Source of the DNA: Lutimaribacter degradans
GTDB lineage: Bacteria > Pseudomonadota > Alphaproteobacteria > Rhodobacterales > Rhodobacteraceae
NCBI RefSeq assembly: GCF_023703375.1
Contig: NZ_JAMQGO010000004.1
Location: forward strand, 1-64,000
Length of the DNA stretch: 64,000 bases
Direction: 5' to 3'
The translations under genes and the position numbers were made by a program. Shown here piece after piece: positions 7,758 to 16,387 of the stretch. The notes beneath the pieces were generated by a model that was not told where the DNA came from, searched no databases, and saw nothing but the letters and a program-made list of their open reading frames with translations. How positions within the stretch are numbered: position 1 is the stretch's first letter; each line of letters begins with the position of its first letter.

Positions 7758-8885
7758 ATGGATTGGAACGCCGACGAGAAAGCGATGCTTGACCAGGTGG
7801 CGCGTTTTGCCGACGAGGTACTTGCCCCACGGGCAGCCGAGCTTGACGAGAACGCCACCTTCGCCACCTGTCACCTGCCCGCCTTGGCCGAGCTTGGCCT
7901 TCTGGGGCTGAACCTGCCCGAGGCCCATGGCGGGATGGGGCTTTCCGGCCCCATGCTCTACAAGGCGGTCGAACTTGTGGCCGGGGCCTGCGCGTCGACC
8001 GCGTCGATGTTGACCGCCCATTACCTTGCAACCGACAGCCTGCATCTTGGCGCCGACGCCGCGTTGAAAGCGCGTATGCTGCCCCGCGCCGCCAATGGCG
8101 CGCTTGGGGCCTTCGCGTTGACCGAACCCGAGGCCGGCTCGAACCCGGCCGACATGCGCACGACCGCACGGCGCGAGGGGGACGGGTATCGCCTGCGCGG
8201 CAGCAAATGCTTCATCTCCAATGCCGGGGCCGCAGATTTCATCGTGGTTTATGCCAAGACCGATCCCGACGCCGGTGCGCGCGGTGTTTCGGCCTTCGTG
8301 GTCGAACCCGCGGTGACGCCCGGTATCACGGTATCACCGGCCGAGCGCACGATGGGCCTGCGCGGCGGTCATGTCTTCGGGGTGACGATCGACTGTCACG
8401 TACCCGAAGCGAACCGTATCGGTGCCGAGGGCACCGGCTTTCGTACCGCGATGAAGGTGCTCGACAACGGCCGGATCGAGGTTGCAGCCCAGGCCACGGG
8501 CATTGCAGCCGCCGCGCTCGACAGCGCCATCGCCTATGCCAAGGAGCGGCGGGTCAGCGGCCATCCGATTGCCGATTTCCAGGGCCTGCAATGGATGCTG
8601 GCCGACAGCGCCAATGACCTTGCCGCCGCCCGAGCCCTGGGCTACGCCGCCGCACGCTTGCGGGGCACGGACAAACGGTATTCCAGCGAAAGCGCCCATG
8701 CCAAGCTGTTTGCATCGGAAGCCGCGTGGCGCATCGCCGACCGCGCGTTGCAGATCCACGGAGGCTACGGCTATTGCCGCGACTTTCCGCTTGAACGCCA
8801 CTTGCGCGATCTTCGGATTTTCCGCATTTACGAGGGCAGCTCGGAAATCCAGCGCACGATCATCGCAAGGGAGCTGCTGTCCTGA
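7758..8885 (+). CDS. acyl-CoA dehydrogenase
   Basis: A 375-residue FAD enzyme that introduces a trans-2 double bond into an acyl-CoA and passes electrons to ETF. The family blocks are in order: AFALTEPEAGSNPADMRT (FAD/substrate binding, residues about 115-132), KCFISNAGAADFIVV, then LQIHGGYGYCRDFPLER and YEGSSEIQRTIIARELL at the end. The glutamate of YEGSSE is where the catalytic base sits in short- and branched-chain enzymes. It follows the CoA-transferase with three bases between, so the transferase probably supplies its substrate. Confidence 0.9.
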   Translation: MDWNADEKAMLDQVARFADEVLAPRAAELDENATFATCHLPALAELGLLGLNLPEAHGGMGLSGPMLYKAVELVAGACASTASMLTAHYLATDSLHLGADAALKARMLPRAANGALGAFALTEPEAGSNPADMRTTARREGDGYRLRGSKCFISNAGAADFIVVYAKTDPDAGARGVSAFVVEPAVTPGITVSPAERTMGLRGGHVFGVTIDCHVPEANRIGAEGTGFRTAMKVLDNGRIEVAAQATGIAAAALDSAIAYAKERRVSGHPIADFQGLQWMLADSANDLAAARALGYAAARLRGTDKRYSSESAHAKLFASEAAWRIADRALQIHGGYGYCRDFPLERHLRDLRIFRIYEGSSEIQRTIIARELLS

Positions 8886-8902
8886 CAGGATGTCGTGCGG
8901 TC

Positions 8903-8921
8903 GGGCGGCGACCTGCCGCCC
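8903..8921. terminator. short GC hairpin between convergent genes
   Basis: GGGCGGC, a five-base loop, GCCGCCC: a perfect seven-base stem just after the acyl-CoA dehydrogenase stop and before the end of the oppositely oriented DUF2783 gene. There is no T-run, so termination would be weak or Rho-assisted. Confidence 0.35.
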
Positions 8922-8934
8922 GCGCCTGCACAGG

Positions 8935-9138
8935 TTACGCGCCGCCCTGCCCAGGCCCCTGCGCGATCAGGCCGGTCTTGCATTCTTCGATCACGCCCAG
9001 GCTGTCTGAGAGGTCGCCCAGCCGTTCGGCCAGGGCCAGCGCCAGCTTTGCCAGGTAAAGCTCGCTCTGGTCCGGTCCCACGGCATCAACAGCTTCGGCC
9101 AGCGCGTCGTAAATCTTTTCAAGCTCATCATGTCTCAT
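8935..9138 (-). CDS. DUF2783-family small protein
   Basis: A 67-residue acidic, helical protein (DELEKIYDALAEAVD at the start, LALALAERLGDLSDSLG in the middle) that matches what I recall of DUF2783 proteins, which are found beside FAD monooxygenases of the MhpA/PobA class. The ATG at 9138 is fixed by GGAGGAGGT immediately upstream and by a four-base ATGA overlap with the monooxygenase stop, so translation is coupled. Function is not established; a partner or stabilising subunit of the monooxygenase is the simple reading. Confidence 0.75.
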   Translation of the reverse strand: MRHDELEKIYDALAEAVDAVGPDQSELYLAKLALALAERLGDLSDSLGVIEECKTGLIAQGPGQGGA

Positions 9139-10739
9139 GCAACCTCCTCCTGTCGTGCGAGAACCGCGTTGAGCGCCCGCCGCACCCCGTCCTCCGAGGC
9201 CCGGCGCCACCTGGCGGCAACATGCAGATCCGGGCGGACAAGATAGGCGCTGCCATCCTCGGCACCGTAAATCTCGGCCACCGCGCCCTTGGCCGGCAAC
9301 CTGGTAACCGTCAGCCCCGCCTGCTCGGGCGCGGGGCCATCACCAAAGACCAGCAAGGTGAAATCGCGGCCCAGGAGATCGCCTAGGAACCCATCGTCCA
9401 GCGCGACATCCTGGAACATCGCACCCGCGATCGGCCCCTTTGCAAAGGCCGGATCATCCGGGGCCGTCGCCGGGCTTTCGGCATAGGTATAGGGGGTCAT
9501 CTGGCGTGGGTTGGCCAGCCAGCCAGCGCTTTCCCGCGTCAAGGCCAGTGACAGCGCGGCATCGCGCATGATGCGCCAGCCATGGCTGGGCGGTGTCATG
9601 AATCGAGTGCTCTTGGTGGCATTGGCGAACACATCCAGCGTCGCGCCGCGCCGCTCTGGCGTGTAGCTGCCCAGCAGGGCTGGCCCGGCCTCTCGGTTCA
9701 GGACTGCCGCCAGTTTCCAACCGATGTTGTGACCATCGGCAATGCCGTTGTTCAACCCCCTGACACCGAAGATGGGCACGATATGACCGCTGTCACCGGC
9801 AAAGAAAACCCGCCCCTTGCGGTAATCGTCAAGCAGCAGCGTGTTGGCGGAATAGACGCTCCACCATTCCAGCTCCCATTCGCCATCGTGATCAATGTCG
9901 CGCAATACGCGCGCGACGGCTGCGCGGACATTTTCTTCGCGCGTTGCCTCGTCGGCGCTTTCGTCATCGGCAAGCTGGTAGTCGATCCGCCAGATATCGT
10001 CTGGCTGGCGATGTATCAGCACGGTGCCGCCCGGCCGTGAAGCCGGGTCAAACAGCGCTCGGCGGATCGTCGGATAATCGTGACGCATACGGATATCGGC
10101 AATGACATAGCGGCCTTCGTAATTCTCACCCTTCAGGCGCAACCCGCATATCCTGCGGATCGCGCTGCGGGCACCATCTGCCGCGACCACCCACCGGGCG
10201 GGCAAATCGTATGTGCCCGACGGGTCGGTGACCTGTAGCCGGACAAAGTCATCCTCCTCGGCCAGGCCGACAACCTCGCTCTGCCAGCGCGTCTCGATCA
10301 GGTCCGAGGCCGCCACGGAGTCCCACAGGAACTGCTCGATATATTGCTGTTGCAGGTTATACATCGGCCTGAACTTCTCATTCGCGCCGTCCGGCATGGC
10401 AAACTCAAGGATCTGTTGCCCGCGATAAAAGCTGCGCCCTGTTGTCCAGCCCAGGGATTTCTCCAAGAAAGGCTTTACGACGCCCAGGCTGTCGAGGATA
10501 TGAAAGCTCGACCGCGAAACACAGATCGCCCGACTGCCGTCGTTGAACGTCGCCTTGTTGTCGAGCAACACGCAGCAGACGCCATGTTTTGCAAGCGTCA
10601 GCGCCGCGATCATGCCGACAGGCCCGGCCCCGACGATGGCCACGGGGCTCATCGCCTCGGTGGCGGGGCGTTTCGGCGCATCGAAATGCGGATAGTCGAA
10701 ATAAAGCGAGTCGAGCGTGTCGCGGCCAGCCGGGCGCAT
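9135..10739 (-). CDS. FAD-dependent aromatic-ring-hydroxylase-type monooxygenase
   Basis: A 534-residue flavoprotein of the class A hydroxylase fold (PobA/MhpA relatives), which uses NAD(P)H and O2 to hydroxylate aromatic or similar substrates. The FAD Rossmann motif VGAGPVGMIAALTLAKHG lies near residues 34-51, the DG motif AADGARSAIRR in the middle, and the GD motif FFAGDSGHIVPIFGVRGLN after it; the C-terminal thioredoxin-like part follows. AGGAGA precedes the ATG. The gene is coupled to a DUF2783 partner and diverges from a LuxR regulator. I see no ring-cleavage gene nearby, so the substrate remains open. Confidence 0.85.
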   Translation of the reverse strand: MRPAGRDTLDSLYFDYPHFDAPKRPATEAMSPVAIVGAGPVGMIAALTLAKHGVCCVLLDNKATFNDGSRAICVSRSSFHILDSLGVVKPFLEKSLGWTTGRSFYRGQQILEFAMPDGANEKFRPMYNLQQQYIEQFLWDSVAASDLIETRWQSEVVGLAEEDDFVRLQVTDPSGTYDLPARWVVAADGARSAIRRICGLRLKGENYEGRYVIADIRMRHDYPTIRRALFDPASRPGGTVLIHRQPDDIWRIDYQLADDESADEATREENVRAAVARVLRDIDHDGEWELEWWSVYSANTLLLDDYRKGRVFFAGDSGHIVPIFGVRGLNNGIADGHNIGWKLAAVLNREAGPALLGSYTPERRGATLDVFANATKSTRFMTPPSHGWRIMRDAALSLALTRESAGWLANPRQMTPYTYAESPATAPDDPAFAKGPIAGAMFQDVALDDGFLGDLLGRDFTLLVFGDGPAPEQAGLTVTRLPAKGAVAEIYGAEDGSAYLVRPDLHVAARWRRASEDGVRRALNAVLARQEEVA

Positions 10740-10792
10740 GGGTCTCTCCTGTTTGGGTCTCCCGCGTCTATACCGCAGCCAACGCTTGCACT

Positions 10793-11527
10793 ATGTCCTA
10801 CAATATGGAGGACAAGACAGCATCGACGCCCCGTGACGGCGTGCTTCACGCCCTTGACGATTGCCTTGCCCGGCTGGGTGATGACGGCTGGGCCGATGCC
10901 TTTGTCACGCTTGCCCAGCGAACGGGTGCAGCACAGGTGATGATATTCAGCTATACACCCGACGCGGCCGCCTGCCTTTTGTCACGAAATTTCCGGGCCA
11001 AGGCGCTTGGCGCGCGGCTGGGGGCGGAATACCTTCAGGGCTGGTTTCGCCAAGATCCGCTGTTCGAGGTTCTGCTGTCCCTGCCCACCGGCGCGCTGCG
11101 CCGTGTTGAAAGCGGGGATGTCCTGCCCGACATGTCATCGGCTTATCGCAGCCGGTTTTATGACCGACCGGGGCTTCAGGGAAAGACGGCGATACTGGCC
11201 ACGGGCGCCAAGCTCAAACTGGCCGTGAACCTTTACTGGCCGCGCGCGGCCAGCTCGGCGGCGCCCTGCCCGCTTGAAACCATCGCGGGGCGGCTGGCGC
11301 TGCTGCATTTCGAGGCCCGCCCCGAACACAATTACCCCGCGCCGCTGGCCGTGCTATCCGAGCGGGAACGCGCCGTCTGCCTTGGTATCCTTTCGGGCAA
11401 GAAGGCCGAGGCCATCGCCGCCGACCTGGGCGTGGCGGTTTCCAGCGTCGTCACCTACAGAACCCGCGCCTACCAAAAACTTGGCATATCCTCGCGCGGG
11501 TCGCTGTTCGCGGTTTGTGGCAAGTGA
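10793..11527 (+). CDS. LuxR-family transcriptional regulator
   Basis: A protein of 244 residues (240 if the second ATG at 10805 is used; neither has a clear ribosome site). The last 60 residues form a GerE/LuxR helix-turn-helix (LSERERAVCLGILSGKKAEAIA, then VSSVVTYRTRAYQKLGISSRG). The N-terminal part resembles the autoinducer-domain-like sensor halves of solo LuxR proteins in Rhodobacterales, without clear acyl-homoserine-lactone pocket residues that I can vouch for. It is divergent from the monooxygenase with about 50 bases between starts, so it probably regulates it. Confidence 0.82.
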   Translation: MSYNMEDKTASTPRDGVLHALDDCLARLGDDGWADAFVTLAQRTGAAQVMIFSYTPDAAACLLSRNFRAKALGARLGAEYLQGWFRQDPLFEVLLSLPTGALRRVESGDVLPDMSSAYRSRFYDRPGLQGKTAILATGAKLKLAVNLYWPRAASSAAPCPLETIAGRLALLHFEARPEHNYPAPLAVLSERERAVCLGILSGKKAEAIAADLGVAVSSVVTYRTRAYQKLGISSRGSLFAVCGK

Positions 11528-11550
11528 TCGGCTTGGGTGCAAAGCGCCGA

Positions 11551-11564
11551 TGATCGCGCTGTCA
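11551..11564. promoter_or_regulatory. near-match to the LacI operator at the 3' end of the operon
   Basis: TGATCGCGCTGTCA differs at one position from the operator-like site at 18962-18975. It overlaps the otnI stop region at the far end of the eight-gene operon, 7.4 kb away. LacI-type proteins can use a remote auxiliary operator, but the match could also be chance in GC-rich DNA. Confidence 0.25.
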
Positions 11565-12323
11565 CCGTGGCCGCAGCAACCAGCCTGTGCCGACGGGTTC
11601 ACCTTCGGCCGGGCGATACTCGGCGCCGACTGGCTTGACCCAGCCCAGCCTGTCGATTTCGTGAAACACGAACTGGTAATTCAACTCGCCATGGTCAGGT
11701 GCGCCACGGTCGGGCACCGAGGCCACCTGGATGTGGCCGACAAGCGGCAGCAGCCGGGCAAGGCGGCGCGTCACGTCGCCTTCCATGATCTGCACGTGGT
11801 AGCAGTCGAACATCAGCTTCAGGTTCTCGAACCCAAGCTCATGGATCAGGGCGGCGGCCTGATCGGTTGTCGAAAGAAAATACCCCGGCGCATCGTAGTG
11901 GTTCAGCGGCTCGATCAAGATGGTGATGCCATGCGGCCCGGCCTGCCGGCAGGCATAGCCAAGGGTCTTGCAAAACGCTTCGCGGGCGCGAGGGCCGGCG
12001 GCCTTTCCGGCCATGACATGCACCGCCCCGGTGCCCGTTTCGATGGCATATGCAATCGCCTCGTCTATCGCATTGCGGGCGCGCGATTCGTGTTCCGGCA
12101 GGGCCGACAGCCCGTTTTCGCCCGCCTGAACATCACCGCGCCGCGTGTTCAGGCCCAGCATGGGCAACCCGGTTTCCTGCAAGGCGTCACGCACGGCCGC
12201 GGCGGGCGTGTCATACGGCCAATGACATTCGACCGCGTCAAAGCCCGCGGCCTTCGCGGCCCGGATGGCGTCGGGCAAGGCGCGATCAGTCCAAAGGAAT
12301 CCCAGGTTGGCGGAAAATCTCAT
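11562..12323 (-). CDS. otnI: 2-oxo-tetronate isomerase
   Basis: A 253-residue TIM-barrel sugar isomerase of the hydroxypyruvate-isomerase family. In acid-sugar catabolism OtnI converts 2-oxo-tetronate to 3-oxo-tetronate, the substrate of OtnK. Visible family features are the start MRFSANLGFLW, the ILIEPLNHYDAPGYFL block with a metal-binding Glu, MFDCYHVQIMEGD, and the final GAEYRPAEG. The ATG at 12323 overlaps the otnC stop by four bases (ATGA). As the last gene of the operon it could be called hydroxypyruvate isomerase on sequence alone; the otnK/otnC context decides for OtnI. Confidence 0.88.
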   Translation of the reverse strand: MRFSANLGFLWTDRALPDAIRAAKAAGFDAVECHWPYDTPAAAVRDALQETGLPMLGLNTRRGDVQAGENGLSALPEHESRARNAIDEAIAYAIETGTGAVHVMAGKAAGPRAREAFCKTLGYACRQAGPHGITILIEPLNHYDAPGYFLSTTDQAAALIHELGFENLKLMFDCYHVQIMEGDVTRRLARLLPLVGHIQVASVPDRGAPDHGELNYQFVFHEIDRLGWVKPVGAEYRPAEGEPVGTGWLLRPR

Positions 12324-12967
12324 GTATCCCATTCCACGTCGAATTTCGTCACCACGTCGCGCACCTGCGCATCGGACAGCAGCCGGGGCGACAGGCCACG
12401 CGTCAGCATCGCCAGCCTTGCGGTTGCCTCCAGTTCTTCGATGGCGAAACAGGCCGCCTCGATATCCTTTCCGGCAACCACCGGACCGTGATTGGCAAGC
12501 ATTACCGCAGAACGCTTGCCCGCCAAGCCGCGCACGGCCTCGCCCATGGCAGGGTCGCCCGGCAGGAAAAACGGCAGCAGCTTGACCTTGCCCAGTTTCA
12601 TCAACGCATAGGGTGTGAGCGGCGGCAGGAAATTGTCGGCATCGACATCGGTCATCATCGAAAGTGCCACCGAATGGCAGGAATGAAGATGCACGACGGC
12701 ACCCGCTTTCGCGCGCGTGTCGTAGAACGCGCTGTGCAGCGGCATTTCCTTCGTTGGCGGGTCGCCGTCGATCAGAACGCCGCGCGCGTCGAACCGGCTC
12801 AAACGCGCGGGGTCGAGCCGGCCAAAGCTTGTCCCGGTCGGCGAAACCAGCAGTCCGCCATCGCTTGTCCGGGCCGAGATGTTGCCGGTGCTGCCCCCGG
12901 TAAGCCCCCGATCGAACATGGATTTCGCCAACAGGCACATCTGCTCGCGCAGGTGCGTTTCAGTCAT
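12320..12967 (-). CDS. otnC: 3-oxo-tetronate 4-phosphate decarboxylase (class II aldolase family)
   Basis: A 215-residue class II aldolase/adducin-type enzyme. OtnC decarboxylates 3-oxo-tetronate 4-phosphate to dihydroxyacetone phosphate. The family shows GGSTGNISARTSDGGLLVSP (phosphate binding), the glutamate of TKEMPLH, and the metal pair in VVHLHSCHS, with the third ligand in ANHGPVV. Length fits. The gene overlaps otnK and otnI by four bases each, so the three are translated together in stoichiometric fashion. Fuculose-phosphate aldolase is the alternative family reading, made unlikely by the neighbours. Confidence 0.88.
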   Translation of the reverse strand: MTETHLREQMCLLAKSMFDRGLTGGSTGNISARTSDGGLLVSPTGTSFGRLDPARLSRFDARGVLIDGDPPTKEMPLHSAFYDTRAKAGAVVHLHSCHSVALSMMTDVDADNFLPPLTPYALMKLGKVKLLPFFLPGDPAMGEAVRGLAGKRSAVMLANHGPVVAGKDIEAACFAIEELEATARLAMLTRGLSPRLLSDAQVRDVVTKFDVEWDT

Positions 12968-14214
12968 GACGAACGCTCCATCACACGTGCGGCTGCCGCG
13001 AAGAAATCGACCTCTCCGAAATTGCCCGATTTCAGCGCCAGAACAAGATTGTCCCCTGCCCGCATCACGGGCACCCCCGGTGCGATTTCGGGGCCGATCT
13101 CCAGATGCGCCAGGTTCAGGCCCGTCACGACCGCACCCGATGTTTCGCCGCCCGCACTGATCAGGCGGGTGCAGCCATGCTGCACAAGTGCGCCCGCAAG
13201 GTCGCAAAAGAACGCCTCGATCGCCGTTGCCGTCCGTTCCCGGCCAAAGCGCTCTTGCGTCGCCGAAACCTGTGCCGGGTCGGCGGATGAATAGATCAAC
13301 GGTATCCCGTCTTGCGCCAGCGCCCAACGGGCGTATTCGGCCACATCCAGATCGCCGGCCATGATCGCGCCCACGTCAAGCGCGCGCGCCGGGTGGCGTG
13401 CTGCATGGCGGTCCACCTGTTCGCGCGTCGCTGCGGAACATGACCCCGACAGGATGACGGCGGGCCCGGCCTGGCCCCGCCAAGGCACCGCGCAACCTGC
13501 CAGTTCGCCACGGGCCCGGAAATTCTCGGGCAGACCCATCGCGATACCCGACCCCCCGGTGATCAGGGGAAGCTCGGCCGCCGCCTGCCCCAGCGCCATC
13601 AGGTCGTCATCGACAATCGCATCGGTCACGATCAGGCGATGGCCCCGCGAATCCTCGTCGGCCAATGCCCGTCTGATCGCAACGGCGCCCTGCCGCACCA
13701 CAGCCGCATCGACATGGCCAATGCTGCCCCTGGCCTGGCGCGACAGCCAGCGACGAATGTCGGGGTCTGTCATTGGTGTAAGCGGATGATGCTGCATGCC
13801 GGACTCGTTCAACAGCCGATCCCACACGAAAAGATGGCCCAGGTATATCGACCGCCCGGTCGCTGGAAACGCAGGGCAGACAATCACCTGCCTTGCGTCA
13901 AGCGCCGCAGCCAAGGCTTCGGCGACGGGGCCGATATTGCCTTCGGGCGTTGAATCGAAGGTCGAGCAATATTTGAACAGGAATTGCCGGCAGCCCTGGG
14001 CGCGCAACCAATCCAGCGCCGCCAGGGATTGGCTGATCGCGTCCTGCACCGGGATCGAGCGTGATTTGAGCGCCACTATCCCCGCTTCTACCTGTGCCGG
14101 GGCCGGTTCGTCGGGAGTACCGACATATTGCACCGTGCGCATGCCTGCCTTGGCAAGGGTGTTTCCAAGGTCGCTCGATCCGGTGAAATCGTCGCCGATA
14201 CAACCCAGCAGCAT
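12964..14214 (-). CDS. otnK: 3-oxo-tetronate kinase (DUF1537 four-carbon acid-sugar kinase)
   Basis: A 416-residue ATP-dependent kinase of the former DUF1537 family, which phosphorylates 3-oxo-tetronate at C4. The N-terminal domain starts GCIGDDFTGSSDLGNTLAKAG, including the substrate-binding DDFTGS motif; the C-terminal nucleotide domain has TGGSGIAMGLP and SAGGETSGAVV. The ATG at 14214 is chosen because GGGGAGGGG lies at good spacing; a GTG directly before it is also possible. It overlaps ltnD by one base. DtnK (threonate kinase) is a sister type; the otnC/otnI neighbours and both dehydrogenases favour OtnK. Confidence 0.9.
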   Translation of the reverse strand: MLLGCIGDDFTGSSDLGNTLAKAGMRTVQYVGTPDEPAPAQVEAGIVALKSRSIPVQDAISQSLAALDWLRAQGCRQFLFKYCSTFDSTPEGNIGPVAEALAAALDARQVIVCPAFPATGRSIYLGHLFVWDRLLNESGMQHHPLTPMTDPDIRRWLSRQARGSIGHVDAAVVRQGAVAIRRALADEDSRGHRLIVTDAIVDDDLMALGQAAAELPLITGGSGIAMGLPENFRARGELAGCAVPWRGQAGPAVILSGSCSAATREQVDRHAARHPARALDVGAIMAGDLDVAEYARWALAQDGIPLIYSSADPAQVSATQERFGRERTATAIEAFFCDLAGALVQHGCTRLISAGGETSGAVVTGLNLAHLEIGPEIAPGVPVMRAGDNLVLALKSGNFGEVDFFAAAARVMERSS

Positions 14215-15104
14215 CACCCCTCCCCCGGCAGTCTGATATTGGCGCGGCCCGCTATATGCTTGGTGATCGCCGCGTCATCCTCGCGGCCCAGCCCCGCCGC
14301 CGAGGCCGAGCGGTATTGGGCCAGCGCGGTTTCGGTCAACGGCAGTCGAAGGTTCGCATCTTCTGCAATCGCCGTGACGATTCCCAGATCCTTGGGCCAG
14401 ATATCAATGGCCGAGCGCGGGGTGTAATCGCCCTCGATCACGTGCGGGGCGCGGTTTTCAAACATCCACGACGCTCCGGCGGAAACCCGAATGATCTCAA
14501 GCACACGCGCCAGGTCAAGGTTCTGCGACGCCGCGAATGTCAGCGCCTCGCCCATGGCGGCGATGTGAACACCGGCCAAAAGCTGGTTCACGGCTTTCAT
14601 GGCCGACCCTGGCCCGGCCACATCACCCAGCCTGTGCACCGTTTCGGCAATCGCATCCAATACCGGGGCCGCCTTGTCGAACGCTTCGGGCCCGCCCGAG
14701 GCCATGATCGACAGGCGCCCTTGCGCCGCCTTGGCCGCACCACCGGAAATCGGCGCATCAAGATACAGGAAACCACGGTCTTGTGCCTGCGCTTCCATAT
14801 CGCGGGCAACCTCGGGGGCGACGGTTGCGCAGCCCAGGATGACACCGCCCGGCGCGAGACACTCCAGCCAGCCATCGGGGCCGAAAAGCGCGGCCTGCAT
14901 CTGGTCACCATTCAACACGACACAAACGAGGACGGATGCCTTGGGCGCGGCCCTGTTCAACCTTTGACCCCCGGCCTGCACCAGTGCGTCAACGCGGGTC
15001 TGATCGGGGTCGAACCCGTGAACCTCCAGGCCCGCGGCGACAGCCGATTGGGCCATGCCCAGCCCCATCGAGCCCAGCCCGGCAAAATGTACGACAGCCG
15101 ACAT
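14214..15104 (-). CDS. ltnD: L-threonate 2-dehydrogenase (3-hydroxyisobutyrate-dehydrogenase family)
   Basis: A 296-residue NAD-dependent beta-hydroxyacid dehydrogenase. The Rossmann motif GLGSMGLGMAQSAVAAGL starts at residue 9, the substrate-binding DAPISGGAAKAAQGRLSIM is in the middle, and the catalytic lysine lies in GSAMKAVNQLL. In this operon context it matches LtnD, which oxidises L-threonate to 2-oxo-tetronate. The ATG at 15104 shares one base with the dctM stop (TGATG); an upstream ATG at 15137 would lie inside dctM and is not used. Family members also act on 3-hydroxyisobutyrate and tartronate semialdehyde, so the assignment leans on neighbours. Confidence 0.85.
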   Translation of the reverse strand: MSAVVHFAGLGSMGLGMAQSAVAAGLEVHGFDPDQTRVDALVQAGGQRLNRAAPKASVLVCVVLNGDQMQAALFGPDGWLECLAPGGVILGCATVAPEVARDMEAQAQDRGFLYLDAPISGGAAKAAQGRLSIMASGGPEAFDKAAPVLDAIAETVHRLGDVAGPGSAMKAVNQLLAGVHIAAMGEALTFAASQNLDLARVLEIIRVSAGASWMFENRAPHVIEGDYTPRSAIDIWPKDLGIVTAIAEDANLRLPLTETALAQYRSASAAGLGREDDAAITKHIAGRANIRLPGEG

Positions 15105-16387
15105 CAATTGATCCCCAGGATTGTCTGCATCGGCCACAGCGTGATCGCCGGCACGTAGGTGATGACCATCAGCGCCCCGAACACGGTCAGCACGAACCAG
15201 AACAGGTGCGGAATGATCTTTTCGACCGAGAGGTTGGCCACCGCGCAGGCGGCGAACAGGTTGACGCCAAGCGGCGGCGTGATCATCCCAAGCGCCAGGT
15301 TGACGACGATGATCAAGCCGAAATGTACGGGATCAACACCATAGGCCACCGCGATGGGCGTCAGGATAGGCGCCAGGACAAGGATCGCGGCCGATGTCTC
15401 GATGAACATGCCGACGATCAGCAGCATCAGGTTGACGACCAGCAGAAAGGCAAGCCTGCTTTCGAACATGTCCTTGAACCAGGCGGCGATCTCGTTGGGC
15501 AGGCCCGAGCGCGTGATCAGGAACGAGAACAGCGCCGCCGCCGAAATGATGAGCATGATCGCCGCCGTGGCAAGCACCGTCTTCTTCAGAATTTCCGGCA
15601 GATCCGAAAACTTGAGCTCGCGATAGAACAGCATACCAACCAGTAGCGCCGCGGCCACGGCGGCGGCGCTTGCCTCGGTCGGTGTGAACACGCCCGTATA
15701 GATGCCGCCCAGTATGACGACCGGCACGATCAATGCCGGCAACGCGGCCAGCACGCTGGCTCCGATCTTTTGCCGGTCCTTGCCGTCTTCCAGGCCGATC
15801 CCGCGAATGCGGCACATGATCAGGACCAATGCCGTCAACGCGCCCGCCACCAGAACACCGGGGCCAATGCCCGCAAGGAAAAGCTGACCGATCGAGGTAT
15901 CGGTGGACACGCCGTACAGGATCAGCGGGATCGAGGGCGGAATAAGCACGCCCAGCTCGGCCGAACTGGCCTGAACCGAAGCGGCCATTGGCGCAGGATA
16001 GCCGTGCCGCACCATCGCGGGTATCAGGATGGCGCCGATGGCAAAGGTCGTCGCAACCGACGATCCGGACACCGAGGCAAACATCATGCAGGTCAGAACG
16101 CAGGAAGCCGCAAGCCCGCCCTGGATGCCGCCGACAATGGATTTTGCCAGTTCGACAAGCCGAAACGAGATGCCGCCCGCCGACATCAGGTTACCGGCCA
16201 GGATGAACAGCGGGATCGCCATGAGCGGGAAACTGTCGATCCCGGTGAACATGCGCTGCGCCACAAGCAACAGCGGAAGCCGTCCGTGGGCCTCGATACC
16301 GATTACAGATGCCAACCCGATCGCAACCGCAATCGGAACACCGGCAAGAAAGAAAATCGCAAGTGAAAGGGCAAGAGCCGTGTTCAT
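15104..16387 (-). CDS. dctM: TRAP transporter large membrane subunit (DctM)
   Basis: A 427-residue, roughly twelve-helix inner-membrane protein that carries solute and sodium in TRAP uptake systems. The start (LALSLAIFFLAGVPIAVAIG), AGNLMSAGGISFRLVELAKS, ASSAELGVLIPPSIPLILYG and LGMITPPLGVNLFAACAVAN are all typical DctM blocks. It overlaps the small subunit by four bases upstream and ltnD by one base downstream. The solute is taken from the operon: L-threonate and/or D-erythronate. Confidence 0.93.
   Translation of the reverse strand: MNTALALSLAIFFLAGVPIAVAIGLASVIGIEAHGRLPLLLVAQRMFTGIDSFPLMAIPLFILAGNLMSAGGISFRLVELAKSIVGGIQGGLAASCVLTCMMFASVSGSSVATTFAIGAILIPAMVRHGYPAPMAASVQASSAELGVLIPPSIPLILYGVSTDTSIGQLFLAGIGPGVLVAGALTALVLIMCRIRGIGLEDGKDRQKIGASVLAALPALIVPVVILGGIYTGVFTPTEASAAAVAAALLVGMLFYRELKFSDLPEILKKTVLATAAIMLIISAAALFSFLITRSGLPNEIAAWFKDMFESRLAFLLVVNLMLLIVGMFIETSAAILVLAPILTPIAVAYGVDPVHFGLIIVVNLALGMITPPLGVNLFAACAVANLSVEKIIPHLFWFVLTVFGALMVITYVPAITLWPMQTILGIN

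Noticed and set aside
12050..13294. 414-codon plus-strand frame opposite otnI, otnC and otnK
   Set aside because: Antisense to three well-supported genes, with arginine- and proline-rich composition typical of shadow frames in GC-rich DNA.
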